NCBI RefSeq assembly: GCF_000383915.1
Contig: NZ_KB912942.1
Span: 3,269,195-3,333,194 of the forward strand
Source of the DNA: Amycolatopsis benzoatilytica AK 16/65
GTDB taxonomy: Bacteria; Actinomycetota; Actinomycetes; Mycobacteriales; Pseudonocardiaceae
Reading direction: 5' to 3'
Length of the DNA: 64,000 bases
Below are positions 40,289 to 54,263 of the stretch, piece after piece. Position 1 is the stretch's first letter, and every line of letters begins with the position of its first letter. The notes beneath the pieces were generated by a model. It saw only the letters and a list, made by a program, of their open reading frames with translations, was not told the origin of the DNA and made no database searches. Both the position numbers and the translations under genes were made by a program.

Positions 40289-41110
40289 ATGCCCGGACGC
40301 GTCTGGTTCATCACCGGGGCGAGCAGCGGGTTCGGCCGAGTACTCGCGCAGACGGTGCTCGCGCGGGGCGAACGCGTGGCGGCGACGGCTCGCGACCCCG
40401 CGAAGCTCGCCGGCCTGGACACGTTCGCCACCCGGCTCGACGTCACCGATCCGGGCTCGGTCGACGCCGCGGTCAACGCCGCGGTCGCCGAGTTCGGGCG
40501 GATCGACGTGCTGGTCAACAACGCCGGGCACGGGCTGGTCGGAGCACTCGAAGAGCTCACCGACGCGCAAGCCCGCCAGGTTATCGAGACGAACGTGTTC
40601 GGCGTTCTCGCCGTCACTCGCGCGGTCCTGCCGCATCTGCGGGCTCAGCGCAGCGGGCACATCGTGCAGCTGTCGTCGGTCGGCGGCGTGGTCGGGAATC
40701 CCGGGCACGCGCTGTACGCGACGTCGAAGTTCGCGCTGGAAGGAATGTCCGAAGCATTGGCGGGCGAGGTGGGACCACTGGGGATCCGGGTCAGCATCGT
40801 CGAGCCGGGTCCGTTCCGGACGGACTTCGCGGGACGGTCGATGGCCTTCTCCGACCCCATCGACGACTACCGGGACACCCCGGCCGGGGCGATGCGCCGA
40901 CGGTTTTCGCAGCAGGACGGCGTGCAGCCGAACGACCCGGCGAAAGCCGCCGAAGCGATCGTCAAGCTGGTCGATACGCCGGACGCGCCATTGCGGCTGC
41001 CCCTGGGGCCCGAAGCGGTCGGGCGGATCGGGGAGAAGCTGGAGCGGCAGCTCGCGGATCTCGCCGCGTGGGAGCAGGTTTCGCTGGACACGCGGTATCC
41101 GGACGACTGA
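40289..41110 (+). CDS. short-chain dehydrogenase/reductase
   Basis: The 273-residue classical SDR has the cofactor motif 'FITGASSGFG' (TGxxxGxG, about residues 8-16), 'VLVNNAGHG', the catalytic Ser in 'HIVQLSSVGG' and 'YATSK' (Tyr-x-x-x-Lys). It probably uses NADP(H) in the cytoplasm; the substrate is unknown. ATG 40289 is preceded by GGAGGAGG with a 5-nt spacer. Control by the divergent MarR protein is likely from the shared operator. Confidence 0.93.
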   Translation: MPGRVWFITGASSGFGRVLAQTVLARGERVAATARDPAKLAGLDTFATRLDVTDPGSVDAAVNAAVAEFGRIDVLVNNAGHGLVGALEELTDAQARQVIETNVFGVLAVTRAVLPHLRAQRSGHIVQLSSVGGVVGNPGHALYATSKFALEGMSEALAGEVGPLGIRVSIVEPGPFRTDFAGRSMAFSDPIDDYRDTPAGAMRRRFSQQDGVQPNDPAKAAEAIVKLVDTPDAPLRLPLGPEAVGRIGEKLERQLADLAAWEQVSLDTRYPDD

Positions 41111-41141
41111 CCCGGCAGCCGTCCGGACAACCGGACACGAG

Positions 41142-42659
41142 TCAGCCCACCGGACCCTGCGCGGGCACGACCGTGACGTCGTGCTGCTGACCGCTCTGGT
41201 CGATCACTGTCAGCGTGAGCTTGTCGCCTGGGTGGTGCTGATCCATCAGAGTGGTCAGCGTGGTCGCCGAGTCGACGGTCTTGCCGTCCAGCGCGGTGAT
41301 CACGTCGCCGGCGGTCAGACCGGCGTTGGCAGCCGCGCCGCCGGCGACGACCTGCTGGATCGCCGCGCCCTGACCGGAGCCGCCCTGCTGCTGTTGCTGC
41401 TGCTGCCCTTGCTGAGCCCGGCCGGCGTCGCTGACGGTCACGCCCAGGAACGCGCTCTGTCCGATGTGGACAGTGTTGGATCCGGCGCCGCCGACGATCT
41501 GGTGCGCGATGGTAACCGCCTGGTCGATCGGGATCGCGAAGCCCTGCGCGCCGCTCGAGCCGCCCTGCTGGCCGTTGCCCTGCGAGCCGTCGCCCTGCTG
41601 GCCGCTGCCCTGCGAGCCGTTCCCGTACCCGCCGGAGTAGCCGTTCCCGTGGCCGCCCTGGCCGCCGAACCCGCGCCGTCCGCCGCCGTTGAACTGGTAG
41701 CCGGCCGAGGCGGCGGTGTCCATGCCGATCACCTGACCCTGCGCGTTGACGAGCGGGCCGCCGGAATCGCCGGACTGGATGTTCGCGTCGACCTGGATCA
41801 GGCCGGTCAGCTGCTCGGACGAACTGCTCGATTCGTCGGAGGCGGTGATCGACTGGTCGAGCGCGCTCACCCGGCCGCCCGCCGGGATCGGGTCTCCCCC
41901 GGCGCCGCCGGCGTTGCCCAGCCCGACCACCGCGTCGCCGACCTTCACCGAGGACGAGTCGCCCAGCGAATCGGTGGTGAGGCCCGAGGCGTTGGCCAGC
42001 TTGAGCACCGCGACGTCGTGGCTGCGGTCGTAGCCGATCACCGACGCGGTGTAGGACTGCCCGTTGCCGATGTCGGTGACCTTGATCCTGGTCGCGCCTT
42101 CGACGACGTGGTTGTTCGTCAGCACCTCGCCGTCCGAGGTGAGCACGATCCCGGTGCCCGCCGCGGCCGCGCCCTGGTAACCGAGCTCCGTGTTGACGTT
42201 CACCAGGCCGGCGCTGACCTTTTTCGCGATCGCTTGCGGGTCGATGGCCGTGCTCGAAGGGCCGCCCGGGGTGGCGGTGGAGCCGAAGTTCTGGTTCCCG
42301 GACGCGCCGGACTGCGCCGACGGCGTCCACACGAAGTGTCCGACCCCGAGCCCGACGGCGACCGACAGCCCGATCGCGCCGAGCGCGATCCCGGCCGCCC
42401 GCAACGGGCTGCTCTGCCGCGGCCGGTGGTACGGCGTCGCGAACTGCTGCGTCGGATAGGGCTGGCCGGGCATTCCGCCGGATTGGCCGTAGCCGGGCGC
42501 CTCGCCGCCGGGGGCGGCACCGGGCGGCGGGGTCCACCCTTGCTGTGGCCCCCAGCCCTGCTGGTAGGGCTGCTGCCGGTAGGGGTACGGCTGTCCGCCG
42601 GTCTGGCCGTGGGCAGGCTGCGGCCCCTGGTCGTATCCACCCCGCTCGTGCTCGTTCAT
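41142..42659 (-). CDS. membrane-anchored HtrA-type serine protease with PDZ domain
   Basis: The 505-residue protein has a cytoplasmic Gln/Pro/Gly-rich tail (1-85), one transmembrane helix (about 88-110; 'AAGIALGAIGLSVAVGLGVG'), a trypsin-like protease domain with His in 'LTNNHVVEGA', Asp in 'DRSHDVAVLKL' and Ser in 'QSGDSGGPLV', and a PDZ domain at the C-terminus ('AANAGLTAGDVITALDGKTV'). Oddly, a Gly/Gln/Ser-rich insert of about 45 residues and a run of seven or more glutamines interrupt the protease-PDZ region. It likely cleaves misfolded proteins outside the membrane. ATG follows GGGAG. Confidence 0.92.
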   Translation of the reverse strand: MNEHERGGYDQGPQPAHGQTGGQPYPYRQQPYQQGWGPQQGWTPPPGAAPGGEAPGYGQSGGMPGQPYPTQQFATPYHRPRQSSPLRAAGIALGAIGLSVAVGLGVGHFVWTPSAQSGASGNQNFGSTATPGGPSSTAIDPQAIAKKVSAGLVNVNTELGYQGAAAAGTGIVLTSDGEVLTNNHVVEGATRIKVTDIGNGQSYTASVIGYDRSHDVAVLKLANASGLTTDSLGDSSSVKVGDAVVGLGNAGGAGGDPIPAGGRVSALDQSITASDESSSSSEQLTGLIQVDANIQSGDSGGPLVNAQGQVIGMDTAASAGYQFNGGGRRGFGGQGGHGNGYSGGYGNGSQGSGQQGDGSQGNGQQGGSSGAQGFAIPIDQAVTIAHQIVGGAGSNTVHIGQSAFLGVTVSDAGRAQQGQQQQQQQGGSGQGAAIQQVVAGGAAANAGLTAGDVITALDGKTVDSATTLTTLMDQHHPGDKLTLTVIDQSGQQHDVTVVPAQGPVG

Positions 42660-42805
42660 GGTCGGCTCCCGCGTCTCGTGACCTCCGCCAGTTCAGGAAA
42701 CACCCGGTACCTGAGATTTTCCTTGCCGCTGTCAGTGGACAACCTGTGGAACGGGAAACGCCCTGCTCAGCAGGCTTGCCGGAACGGAAATCGACCGGCG
42801 GAAAA

Positions 42806-42840
42806 GCCCTGCCCGGCTCGGGTTCCGAGCCGGGCAGGGC
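42806..42840 (-). terminator. terminator of the GH16 gene
   Basis: A 16-bp perfect stem (GCCCTGCCCGGCTCGG with its complement) has a 3-nt loop and, read on the minus strand, is followed by TTTTCC. It lies 50 bp after the GH16 stop and before htrA. Confidence 0.85.
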
Positions 42841-42891
42841 CGCGGAGACCCGCGCCTTCTCCGCGCGCCGCCGGGAGGGCGGCGAGGATGG

Positions 42892-43725
42892 TCAGCTGAC
42901 GTGCACGTAGTCGACCACGAGCTGCTGCGGGAACTGCGTGCTGCCGTCCGGGTCGCCCGGCCAGTCGCCGCCGACCGCGAGGTTGAGGATCAGGAAGAAC
43001 GGGTGGTCATACACCCACTTCTTCCCGTTCAGATCGGCCGGGGTACGGGTTTCGTAGGCGTTCCCGTCGACCGACCAGACGATCTTGTTCGGCGACCAGT
43101 CCACCGCGTAGGTGTGGAAATCGTCGGAGAAGTTCGGGCCGTTGTACGGCGCGCCGATGCCGCCGGCTCCCGAGTAGCCGGGGCCGTGGATAGTGCCGTG
43201 CACCGTGTTCGGCTCCTTGCCGATGTTCTCCATCACGTCGATCTCGCCGGTGTCCGGCCACTGGTTGCCGCCGAGCATCCAGAACGCCGGCCACATGCCC
43301 TGGCCGCGCGGCAGCTTCATGCGCACTTCCACGTGCCCGTAGGTCTGGCTGAACTTGCCGGCGGTGTTCAGCCGCGCCGAGGTGTACTGGCACGCGCCGT
43401 ACCAGCAGTTGTGGCCGGAATTCTCTTTCTTGGCGGTGATCACGAGGTGGCCCTGGCCATCCAGCGCCGCGTTCGCCGCGCCCGCGGTGTACCACTGCCG
43501 TTCGTGGTTGTTGCCGTTGTTGTCGCCGGTTTCGTAGGTCCACTTCGATCCGTCGGCGGGAGCGCCGGCCGGGCCGTTGAAGTCGTCGGCGAACCCGGCG
43601 GCCGGAGCGGCGGGAGCGGCCGGGGCCGCGTTGCCTGCCGGAGCCAGCGCGACCGCGCCGACGAGGGCGAGCGCGACGGGAACGGCGAGCAGGCGCCGGC
43701 GGGCGGAGGCGTGCTTGGACGTCAT
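42892..43725 (-). CDS. secreted GH16 beta-glucanase
   Basis: The 277-residue protein has a signal peptide (about 1-34; 'LLAVPVALALVGAVALAPAG'), an Ala/Pro spacer and a GH16 jelly-roll domain. The catalytic motif 'GEIDVMENIG' (Glu-x-Asp-x-x-Glu) is intact, with 'GRGQGMWPAFWMLGGNQWPD'-like context (actual: PRGQGMWPAFWMLGGNQWPD). GH16 enzymes of this type cut beta-1,3- or mixed-linkage glucans such as fungal laminarin. ATG 43725 is 6 nt after GAGGG; another ATG lies two codons upstream. It has no carbohydrate-binding module. Confidence 0.93.
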   Translation of the reverse strand: MTSKHASARRRLLAVPVALALVGAVALAPAGNAAPAAPAAPAAGFADDFNGPAGAPADGSKWTYETGDNNGNNHERQWYTAGAANAALDGQGHLVITAKKENSGHNCWYGACQYTSARLNTAGKFSQTYGHVEVRMKLPRGQGMWPAFWMLGGNQWPDTGEIDVMENIGKEPNTVHGTIHGPGYSGAGGIGAPYNGPNFSDDFHTYAVDWSPNKIVWSVDGNAYETRTPADLNGKKWVYDHPFFLILNLAVGGDWPGDPDGSTQFPQQLVVDYVHVS

Positions 43726-43772
43726 GGGCATCCCTCGATTGCTCGAGGGGCGGCCTGGCGGCGCCACCCCAG

Positions 43773-43793
43773 TTTGTTGTGGATGGCAACAAA
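43773..43793. promoter_or_regulatory. operator-like inverted repeat upstream of the GH16 gene
   Basis: TTTGTTG and CAACAAA form a perfect 7-bp inverted repeat with a 7-bp spacer, about 48 bp upstream of the start codon. An A/T-rich palindrome here suggests a LacI-type or similar sugar-responsive repressor site. Confidence 0.5.
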
Positions 43794-43909
43794 GTATGCC
43801 GCCGGTCCCGTCCACCGACAACCCTCGCCGTCGGATATTTTCCGACTGAAGGTCCAGACGGGTGGATCCGCCGGGAATTCCGGGCAACCGGCGCGGTCCG
43901 GACGGGCAA

Positions 43910-43960
43910 CCGTGAAGGGCCCCTTGAGGGAATCTGATTCTCTCAAGGGGCCCTTCACGG
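43910..43960. repeat. intergenic palindrome copy after glgB
   Basis: Arms CCGTGAAGGGCCCCTTGAG and CTCAAGGGGCCCTTCACGG pair perfectly, and the centre GGAATCTGATTCT continues the pairing with one mismatch. The unit is therefore an almost perfect 51-bp palindrome. It lies downstream of glgB and could end its transcript. Confidence 0.9.
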
Positions 43961-44004
43961 ACGTTGCCGCAGACGGTGCCGCGGACGGTGCGGCGCGCTT
44001 CCGG

Positions 44005-46205
<2,201 letters not shown>

Positions 46206-46209
<4 letters not shown>

Positions 46210-47591
46210 TCGCTTCCGTCGGTGCTGCGGGCGATCGCCGCCAGCGGCACGGCCAGCCAGTCCGGCCGGTTCGCGTGCTCGTAGGCGACCTCATACACGG
46301 CTTTGTCCAGTTCGAAGGCACGCAGCAGCTCCGCGTGCGCCAGCGGGTCGCCGACCGGTCCCCCGGCACGGGCGTATCCGGCGCAGAACGCGTCGCGGTT
46401 GCGCCGCGCCCATTCCATCGCGTGGCGGGTCGCTTCCGGCGGTGCGTGCTGTCCGACGAGCCGCTGATGCGCCGCGTAATCGAACGAACGAAGCATTCCC
46501 GCCACGTCGCGCAGCGGCGAACTGGGCGCGTGCCGCTGTTCGACCGGGACGGCCGGCTCGCCTTCGAAGTCCAGCAGCAGCCATCCGCTGACGGTACGCA
46601 GCACTTGGCCGAGGTGCAGATCGCCGTGGATGTATTGCAGCGACATCGGCGACCCGTGCGCGCGCACTGCCTCGAAGGCGTCGCGCAGCGCGGGCGCGTA
46701 CGCGGCCAGCTCCGGGACAGCCGCGGCGACCAGGTCGAGACGATCGGTCATCGCGCGCACCATCCGGTCCAGCTCGTCTGCGCCCGCCGGCTCGCTGCCG
46801 AACGCCCTGGCCAGGTCGGCGTGCACCTCGGCGACCGCGATGCCGAGGCGTTCGGATTCGGCGGCGAAGTCGCCGCCCGCCTCGCCCGGGGCCTGGTCCG
46901 GGTCGGCCAGCAGGTCGCGCACGCTCGTAGTGGCCATCGCCCAGCCGTCGACCGCGTCCGGCAGGAATTCCTGCAGCATCCCCATCGTGGCCGGGAGCCC
47001 GTCCAGCTCACCGCTGATCGAACCGACCACCCGCGCGACGTGCTTGCAGCCCGCTGCCTGCAGCCCGCGGTGCAGCAGCAGGTCTTTGTTGGTGCCCGGG
47101 CTGAGCTTGCGGAACAGCTTCAGGATGTACTGCCCGCCGTAGACCAGCGACGTGTTGCTCTGCTCAGCGGTGATCGGCCACGCGCGCAGCCCGGCCTGCA
47201 GCGTCGCTTCCGGCTCCGCCGCGAAACTCAGCGAGCCGGCCGTCGAACCGGCCGCGATCCGGTCCAGCAGTCCGGCGGTGAGGTCCGCGTCGCCGCTCGC
47301 CTCGTACAGTCCGTCGCCGAGCAGCGCCGCCGACGCGACCTCCGGCGTCTTGGACCGCCAGCCGATCAGCAGCTGATACGCCTCGGTGCGGTCGCCTTGC
47401 ACGACGTCGACGATCGCGTGCACCAGCAGCGGGTCCGGTCCGGCCAGCACGGTGAGGGCGGCCGGGCGGACCGCGTCGATCGGCCGGTCCTTGCCAGCGA
47501 ACCAGCGCTGGCCGGGCAGCCAGCCGGGCAGCACGGCGGCCAGCCGGCCGGGCAGTTCGGGCGCGGAACCGTGATCGGACAGCGGACTCAC
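46206..47591 (-). CDS. mak: maltokinase (Mak/Pep2)
   Basis: The 461-residue protein phosphorylates maltose to maltose 1-phosphate, the substrate of GlgE. It has the aminoglycoside-phosphotransferase-like fold with an N-terminal cap ('[20 protein letters not shown]'), '[20 protein letters not shown]' and the catalytic loop '[20 protein letters not shown]' followed by '[20 protein letters not shown]'. GTG 47591 starts 1 nt after the treS stop. In Streptomyces and mycobacteria Mak works in a complex with TreS; the coupling here fits that. Confidence 0.95.
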
Positions 47592-47592
47592 C

Positions 47593-49386
<1,794 letters not shown>

Positions 49387-49418
49387 CCATTCCACCTTGT
49401 CGTCAGTGCGTGCTTAAG

Positions 49419-49452
49419 AGTGGCTACCCCGGTCGACACTGGGATAGCCACT
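49419..49452 (-). other. hairpin between glgE and treS
   Basis: AGTGGCTACCC and GGGATAGCCACT pair over 11 bp with one bulged A in the 81-bp gap inside the operon. It has no T-tract; it may tune treS expression relative to glgE or protect an mRNA end. Confidence 0.5.
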
Positions 49453-49467
49453 TTCGAAGAGGTTTAG

Positions 49468-51447
49468 TCAGGCCGCAAGCCGGCGGCGCAGCGAGACGAT
49501 GTGCGCGCACGCCCGCCAGGGCTCGAGCCGGACGAAGTTCGCCTGGCCCCAGTCCCAGGTCTCGCCGGTGACCTCGTCGTGCGCGATCAGCCGTTCGGAC
49601 CAGTCGAAGCCCAGTGCGGGCAAGTCGAGCCAGAGCGTGCCCTCGTGCCCTGCTCGCGGGTCGAGGTTGACCACGGTGAGCACGGTGTCGCCGGTTGCCG
49701 GGTCCTGTTTGGAGTAGGCGATCAGCGCGTCGCTGTCGACGTGGTGGAAGCGCAGCGAGCGCATGCCCTGCAGCGCCGGGTGGGCGCGCCGGACGGCGTT
49801 GAGCCGGGTCAGCCACGGCTCCAGGGACCGGCCTTCGGCCAGCGCGGCGGCGAAATCGCGCGGGCGCAGCTGGTACTTCTCCGAGTCGAGGTATTCCTCG
49901 CTGCCCGGGCGCACCGGCTCGGACTCGAACAGCTCGTAGCCGGAGTACACGCCCCAGGTCGGCGACATGGTCGCGGCCAGCGCGGCGCGCAGCGCGAACA
50001 TGCCTGGACCGCCGTGCTGCAGCGATTCGTGCAGGATGTCCGGAGTGTTCACGAACAGGTTCGGCCGGCCGTGGTCCCAGTGTTGGACCAGGTCGGAGCC
50101 GAACTCGGTGAGTTCTTCCTTGGTGGTGCGCCAGGTGAAGTAGGTGTAACTCTGCGTGAAGCCGAGCTTGGCCAGCCCCCACAGGCGGGCCGGGCGGGTG
50201 AACGCCTCGGCGAGGAAGAGCACGTCCGGGTGCGCGTCCTTGACCGACTGGATCAGCCAGGCCCAGAAGTCCGGCGGCTTGGTGTGCGGGTTGTCCACCC
50301 GGAAGATGCGCACCCCGTGCGACACCCAGCGCAGCACGACGCGGAGCACCTCGTCGTAGATGCCGCGCGGGTCGTTGTCGAAGTTGATCGGGTAGATGTC
50401 CTGGTACTTCTTCGGCGGGTTCTCCGCGTAGGCGATGCTGCCGTCCGGGCGGGTGGTGAAGAACTCCGGGTACTTGAGCACCCACGGGTGGTCCGGCGCG
50501 GCCTGCAGCGCGAGGTCGAGCGCGACCTCCAGGCCCAGTTCGTGCGCCCGCGCGGTGAACGCGTCGAAGTCCTCGAAGGTGCCCAGCCGCGGGTGGATCT
50601 CGTCGTGCCCGCCCTCGTCCGCGCCGATCGCCCACGGCGAGCCGACGTCGTCCGCCGTCGCGGCGAGAGTGTTGTTGGGGCCCTTGCGGTTCACCCGGCC
50701 GATCGGGTGGATCGGCGGCAGGTAGACGACGTCGAAGCCCATGCCGGCGACCCGGTCCAGCTCGCGCTCGGCGGTGCGGAAGGTGCCGTGCACCGCGTTG
50801 CCGTATGCGTCCACGCCCCCGGTGGAACGGGGGAAGAACTCGTACCAGGACCCGAAAGCGGCGCGTTTGCGGTCCACCCACAGCTTGAGCGTGCGTCCCT
50901 TGGTGATCAGTTCGCGCACCGGGTGCTCGTGCATGACCTGGCGGACTTCCGGCGAGAGCGCGGGCCCGACGCGCTCGGCGAGGTCCTGCTCGTCGTCGCG
51001 CAGCGCGGCCGCGGCGCCGGCGAGCAGCGCGCGCTCGGCCCGGCGCTCCGGGCGGCGGGAGACCCGGTCCAGCAGCAGTGCGCCGTTCTCCAGGTCGTTG
51101 GCCAGGTCGCCAGGCCCTTGCCCGGCCGCGATCTTCACCTCGACCGCGTGCTCCCAGGTGGCCCACGGATCGCTCCACGCGTCCACCCGGTAGGTCCACA
51201 TGCCTTCGGCGTCCGGCACGATCACCGCGCCGAACTTGTCCAGCCCGCTGCCCTGCTCCGCCATCCGGGTCTGCCGCGCGGCCCGGTCGCCCGGACCGCG
51301 CCAGGCGACCGTCGCGGCGACCGCGTCGTGGCCTTCCCGCCAGACCGTCGCGGTGATCGGGAAATGTTCGCCCGCAACGGCTTTGGCCGGATATCGGCCG
51401 CAGCTGACAATAGGTGCGACGTCATCGATCCCGAGCCGGCCAGTCAT
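49468..51447 (-). CDS. glgE: maltosyltransferase (alpha-1,4-glucan:maltose-1-phosphate)
   Basis: The 659-residue GH13_3 enzyme extends alpha-1,4-glucan by maltose units from maltose 1-phosphate. Signatures are '[20 protein letters not shown]' in the N-terminal beta domain, '[20 protein letters not shown]', '[20 protein letters not shown]', nucleophile Asp in '[20 protein letters not shown]' and acid Glu in '[15 protein letters not shown]'. It begins at ATG 51447 and leads the glgE-treS-mak-glgB operon, the GlgE pathway of actinobacteria. Length is normal. Confidence 0.96.
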   Translation of the reverse strand: MTGRLGIDDVAPIVSCGRYPAKAVAGEHFPITATVWREGHDAVAATVAWRGPGDRAARQTRMAEQGSGLDKFGAVIVPDAEGMWTYRVDAWSDPWATWEHAVEVKIAAGQGPGDLANDLENGALLLDRVSRRPERRAERALLAGAAAALRDDEQDLAERVGPALSPEVRQVMHEHPVRELITKGRTLKLWVDRKRAAFGSWYEFFPRSTGGVDAYGNAVHGTFRTAERELDRVAGMGFDVVYLPPIHPIGRVNRKGPNNTLAATADDVGSPWAIGADEGGHDEIHPRLGTFEDFDAFTARAHELGLEVALDLALQAAPDHPWVLKYPEFFTTRPDGSIAYAENPPKKYQDIYPINFDNDPRGIYDEVLRVVLRWVSHGVRIFRVDNPHTKPPDFWAWLIQSVKDAHPDVLFLAEAFTRPARLWGLAKLGFTQSYTYFTWRTTKEELTEFGSDLVQHWDHGRPNLFVNTPDILHESLQHGGPGMFALRAALAATMSPTWGVYSGYELFESEPVRPGSEEYLDSEKYQLRPRDFAAALAEGRSLEPWLTRLNAVRRAHPALQGMRSLRFHHVDSDALIAYSKQDPATGDTVLTVVNLDPRAGHEGTLWLDLPALGFDWSERLIAHDEVTGETWDWGQANFVRLEPWRACAHIVSLRRRLAA

Positions 51448-51811
51448 GGCAATGCCCCTTTTTCACCGTGGATGGGAGTGTGGTCGGACTGCGCTGCCGC
51501 GAGTACGGACAGTGTGCCTGATTACGCCAAAGCCGTTGACAGCGGGGCCTTTTTCTGCGTTGCCCGCCACCCGGACGGGCGAACCCGACGCTCTCTCCCC
51601 GTCCGAAATCCGCATTCCGGTACCCGCCCGGTAACACGCGCGCAGAATTGCGTTCACATTCGCCCGCCCGTTCCGGTGATTACTCGCGAGTATCGGCGCT
51701 GCCGAGCCAACGCTTTCCCGGCGCGCACTCCCGACTCCCGCGAGTCCGCGAAGAGCCCCTCGACGGAATCGAAGTCCCTCAAGGACCCATCACGGACAAG
51801 CGGGCGAACCG
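51448..51811. other. glgE upstream region, no gene seen
   Basis: This 364-bp gap holds the promoter region of the glgE operon and, at 51744-51797, a degenerate palindrome. Frames here are short and without SD sequences. Confidence 0.45.
51744..51797. repeat. degenerate intergenic palindrome copy
   Basis: The 54-bp unit keeps the outer GTCCG/CGGAC and the centre GGAATCGAAGTCCC, but the inner arms (CGAAGAGCCCCTCGA and CAAGGACCCATCACG) pair imperfectly. It is a worn member of the family, just past the glgX stop. Confidence 0.6.
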
Positions 51812-53956
51812 TCACAGCTGCGGAATCTCGACCGTGTCGCGCGGTGCGCGCAGCAGCAACAGCGAGCGCCCTTCGACGGTGAGCCGCGCTTTCGGCTCCA
51901 GCACGCCGGGATGCGCCGGGCTGCCGTCCGCGGTGCTGGTGTCCAGCGTGGGCTTGAACGTCTCGCCGTACTCCGGCCCGGGCAGCACGATCTCGGCCGG
52001 TTCCGCGCCCGCGTGCAGCACGAGCAGCCAGGAATGATCGGTGACGAGCGCGCCCTCCCGGTTGCGGGCCTGGCTGTTCGACCCGTCGATCCACATGCAC
52101 AGCGTGCGCCGGTCCTCGGCGAACCAGTCGACCTCGTCGAACTCTTCGCCGTCCGGACGAAACCAGGTCAGATCGGGTTTTCCGGTCACCGTCGTGCGCC
52201 CCTCGAAGAACTCCGGCTGGCGCAGCGCCGGGCTGTGCGCGCGCAGCCGGACCACCCGGCGCGCGAACGCGAGCATCGGCTCGGACAGTTCGGTCGGGCT
52301 CCAGTCGACCCACGAGGTTTCGTCGTCCAGACAGTACGCGTTGTTGTTGCCGTGCTGAGTCCGCCACATTTCGTCGCCCGCGGTGAGCATCGGCGTTCCA
52401 GTGGACAGCAGGAGCGTCGCGAACAAGTTGCGGGCTTGGCGGGTGCGCAGCGCGAGGATCGCCGCGTCGTCGGTCTCGCCTTCTTCGCCGTGGTTCCAGG
52501 CACGGTTGTCGTTCGTCCCGTCGCGGTTGTCCTCGCCGTTGGCCTCATTGTGCTTTTCGTTGTAGGACACCAGATCCCGCAGTGTGAAGCCGTCGTGCGC
52601 GGTGACGAAGTTGATCGACTGCCAAGGCCGGCGCAGGTTGTGGTCGTACAGGTCGGACGATCCGGACAGCCGGTAAGCGAGGTCGCGCACGCCGGTCGCG
52701 CCGCGCCAGAAATCCCGGACGGTGTCGCGGTAGCGGCCGTTCCATTCGGCCCACTGCGGGCCGAAATCGCCGACCCGGTAGCCCTCGCCGGTCGCGTCCC
52801 ACGGTTCGGCGATCAGCTTGCAGCGCGAGAGCACCGGGTCGGTGGTGATCGCGGTGAGCATGGTCGACTCGCGGTCGAACATCCCGCCGCGCGGGCGGCC
52901 GAGCGTGCTGGCCAGGTCGAACCGGAAACCGTCGACGCCCATCTCCTGGGTCCAGTACCGCAGCGAGTCGGTGACCAGCCGGACCACCGTCGGCGAACCG
53001 GCGTCGAGGGTGTTGCCGCAGCCGGTGAGGTCGGCCATGTGCCCGCGCCGGGTGTGCAGGTAGTACGCCGGGGCGTCGAGACCGCGCAGCGACAGCGTCG
53101 GACCGTCCGGGCCTCCCTCGCAGGTGTGGTTGAACACGACGTCGAGAATCACTTCGATGCCCGCCCCGTGCAGTGCCGCCACCATCGTGCGGAACTCTTC
53201 GACCTCCCTGCCCGGCTCGCTCGCGTACCCGGTGTGCGGAGCGAAGTAGCCGAGCGGCGAGTAGCCCCAGTAATTGTGGCGGCCCGAGCGGATCAGCGCG
53301 GGCTCGTCGGCGAACGCGTGGACCGGCAGCAGCTCGACGGTGGTGACGCCGAGCCGGGTCAGGTGCTCGATCGCGACCGGGTGCGCGAGGCCGAGGTACG
53401 TGCCGCGCAGCGGCTCCGGGATGAACGGATGCTGCTGGGTGAACCCCTTGACGTGCAGTTCGTAGACCACCGACTCCTCGAACGGCACCTCCGGCTTGAT
53501 CCCGGTGTCCGGCCCGCCCGGCGACGTGACCACCGAAAGCGGGACGCTGCCCAGCGAGTCCACGGTGGAGGTCGGACCGCGTTCCGGGTCGCCGGTGAAC
53601 CCTTGCGCGGCGTGCAGGCTGGTGAGCCTGCCGCTGATCCGGCGCGCGTACGGGTCGACCAGCAGCTTCGCCGGGTTGCAGCGGAGGCCGCGGCCGGGTT
53701 CGTACGGCCCGTGCACGCGGTAGCCGTAGCGCTGTCCGACCGAGACGCCCGGGACGAGGCCGTGCCAGACGCCGAACGTGCGTTCGGTCAGCTCGATCCG
53801 CCGCTCGGCGCCGTCGTCGCCGACGAGGCACACCTCCACGGCGTCGGCGACCGCGGAGGTCACCGCGAACCGGACTCCGCCGCCCTCCGGGTGGGCGCCG
53901 AGCGGGAACGGCCGTCCGGCGAGGACCTGGCTGTCGGTTGCGGGTCGCTGTGCCAT
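51812..53956 (-). CDS. glgX: glycogen debranching protein GlgX, copy 1
   Basis: The 714-residue GH13_11 protein cleaves alpha-1,6 branches of glycogen. It has a CBM48 at the N-terminus ('RPFPLGAHPEGGGVRFAVTS'), 'YELHVKGFTQQHPFIPEPLR', 'VILDVVFNHTCEGGPDGPTL', nucleophile Asp in 'VDGFRFDLASTLGRPRGGMF', and acid Glu in 'KLIAEPWDATGEGYRVGDFG'. It is a separate transcription unit upstream of glgE and paralogous to the copy at 59007. The start ATG has no strong SD. Confidence 0.94.
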   Translation of the reverse strand: MAQRPATDSQVLAGRPFPLGAHPEGGGVRFAVTSAVADAVEVCLVGDDGAERRIELTERTFGVWHGLVPGVSVGQRYGYRVHGPYEPGRGLRCNPAKLLVDPYARRISGRLTSLHAAQGFTGDPERGPTSTVDSLGSVPLSVVTSPGGPDTGIKPEVPFEESVVYELHVKGFTQQHPFIPEPLRGTYLGLAHPVAIEHLTRLGVTTVELLPVHAFADEPALIRSGRHNYWGYSPLGYFAPHTGYASEPGREVEEFRTMVAALHGAGIEVILDVVFNHTCEGGPDGPTLSLRGLDAPAYYLHTRRGHMADLTGCGNTLDAGSPTVVRLVTDSLRYWTQEMGVDGFRFDLASTLGRPRGGMFDRESTMLTAITTDPVLSRCKLIAEPWDATGEGYRVGDFGPQWAEWNGRYRDTVRDFWRGATGVRDLAYRLSGSSDLYDHNLRRPWQSINFVTAHDGFTLRDLVSYNEKHNEANGEDNRDGTNDNRAWNHGEEGETDDAAILALRTRQARNLFATLLLSTGTPMLTAGDEMWRTQHGNNNAYCLDDETSWVDWSPTELSEPMLAFARRVVRLRAHSPALRQPEFFEGRTTVTGKPDLTWFRPDGEEFDEVDWFAEDRRTLCMWIDGSNSQARNREGALVTDHSWLLVLHAGAEPAEIVLPGPEYGETFKPTLDTSTADGSPAHPGVLEPKARLTVEGRSLLLLRAPRDTVEIPQL

Positions 53957-54263
53957 GGGCCGATCTTTTCAAACCCGGGCCGCCGAGTGCTCCGGCGCTT
54001 GGCTGAACTTCGGCGGCCCGGGCTCCGGCCGACCCGCGACGACCTGGGCGGACGTCCGGCGGGGCGGTTCCCGGATCCGGGGCCGGGCCGGGCGCGCCCC
54101 GGCTTTCCGGGCATTCGGTGTCAGCGGAGGAGGACAGGTCCGGCTGCGCTCGCGCCGGACGAGCCGCGCGACCAGGCGGGCTCGGCACCGGCGGCGATGC
54201 CCGGCCGGCACCGCTCGAAATTCGGGTGACTCGCCGGGCGTCGCCGGTTTACCGTCGCCGGCG
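53957..54263. other. divergent promoter gap, no gene seen
   Basis: This 307-bp gap lies between the divergent glgX and methyltransferase genes. It contains TCTTTTCAAA near the glgX start as a possible promoter element. I see no small gene. Confidence 0.4.
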
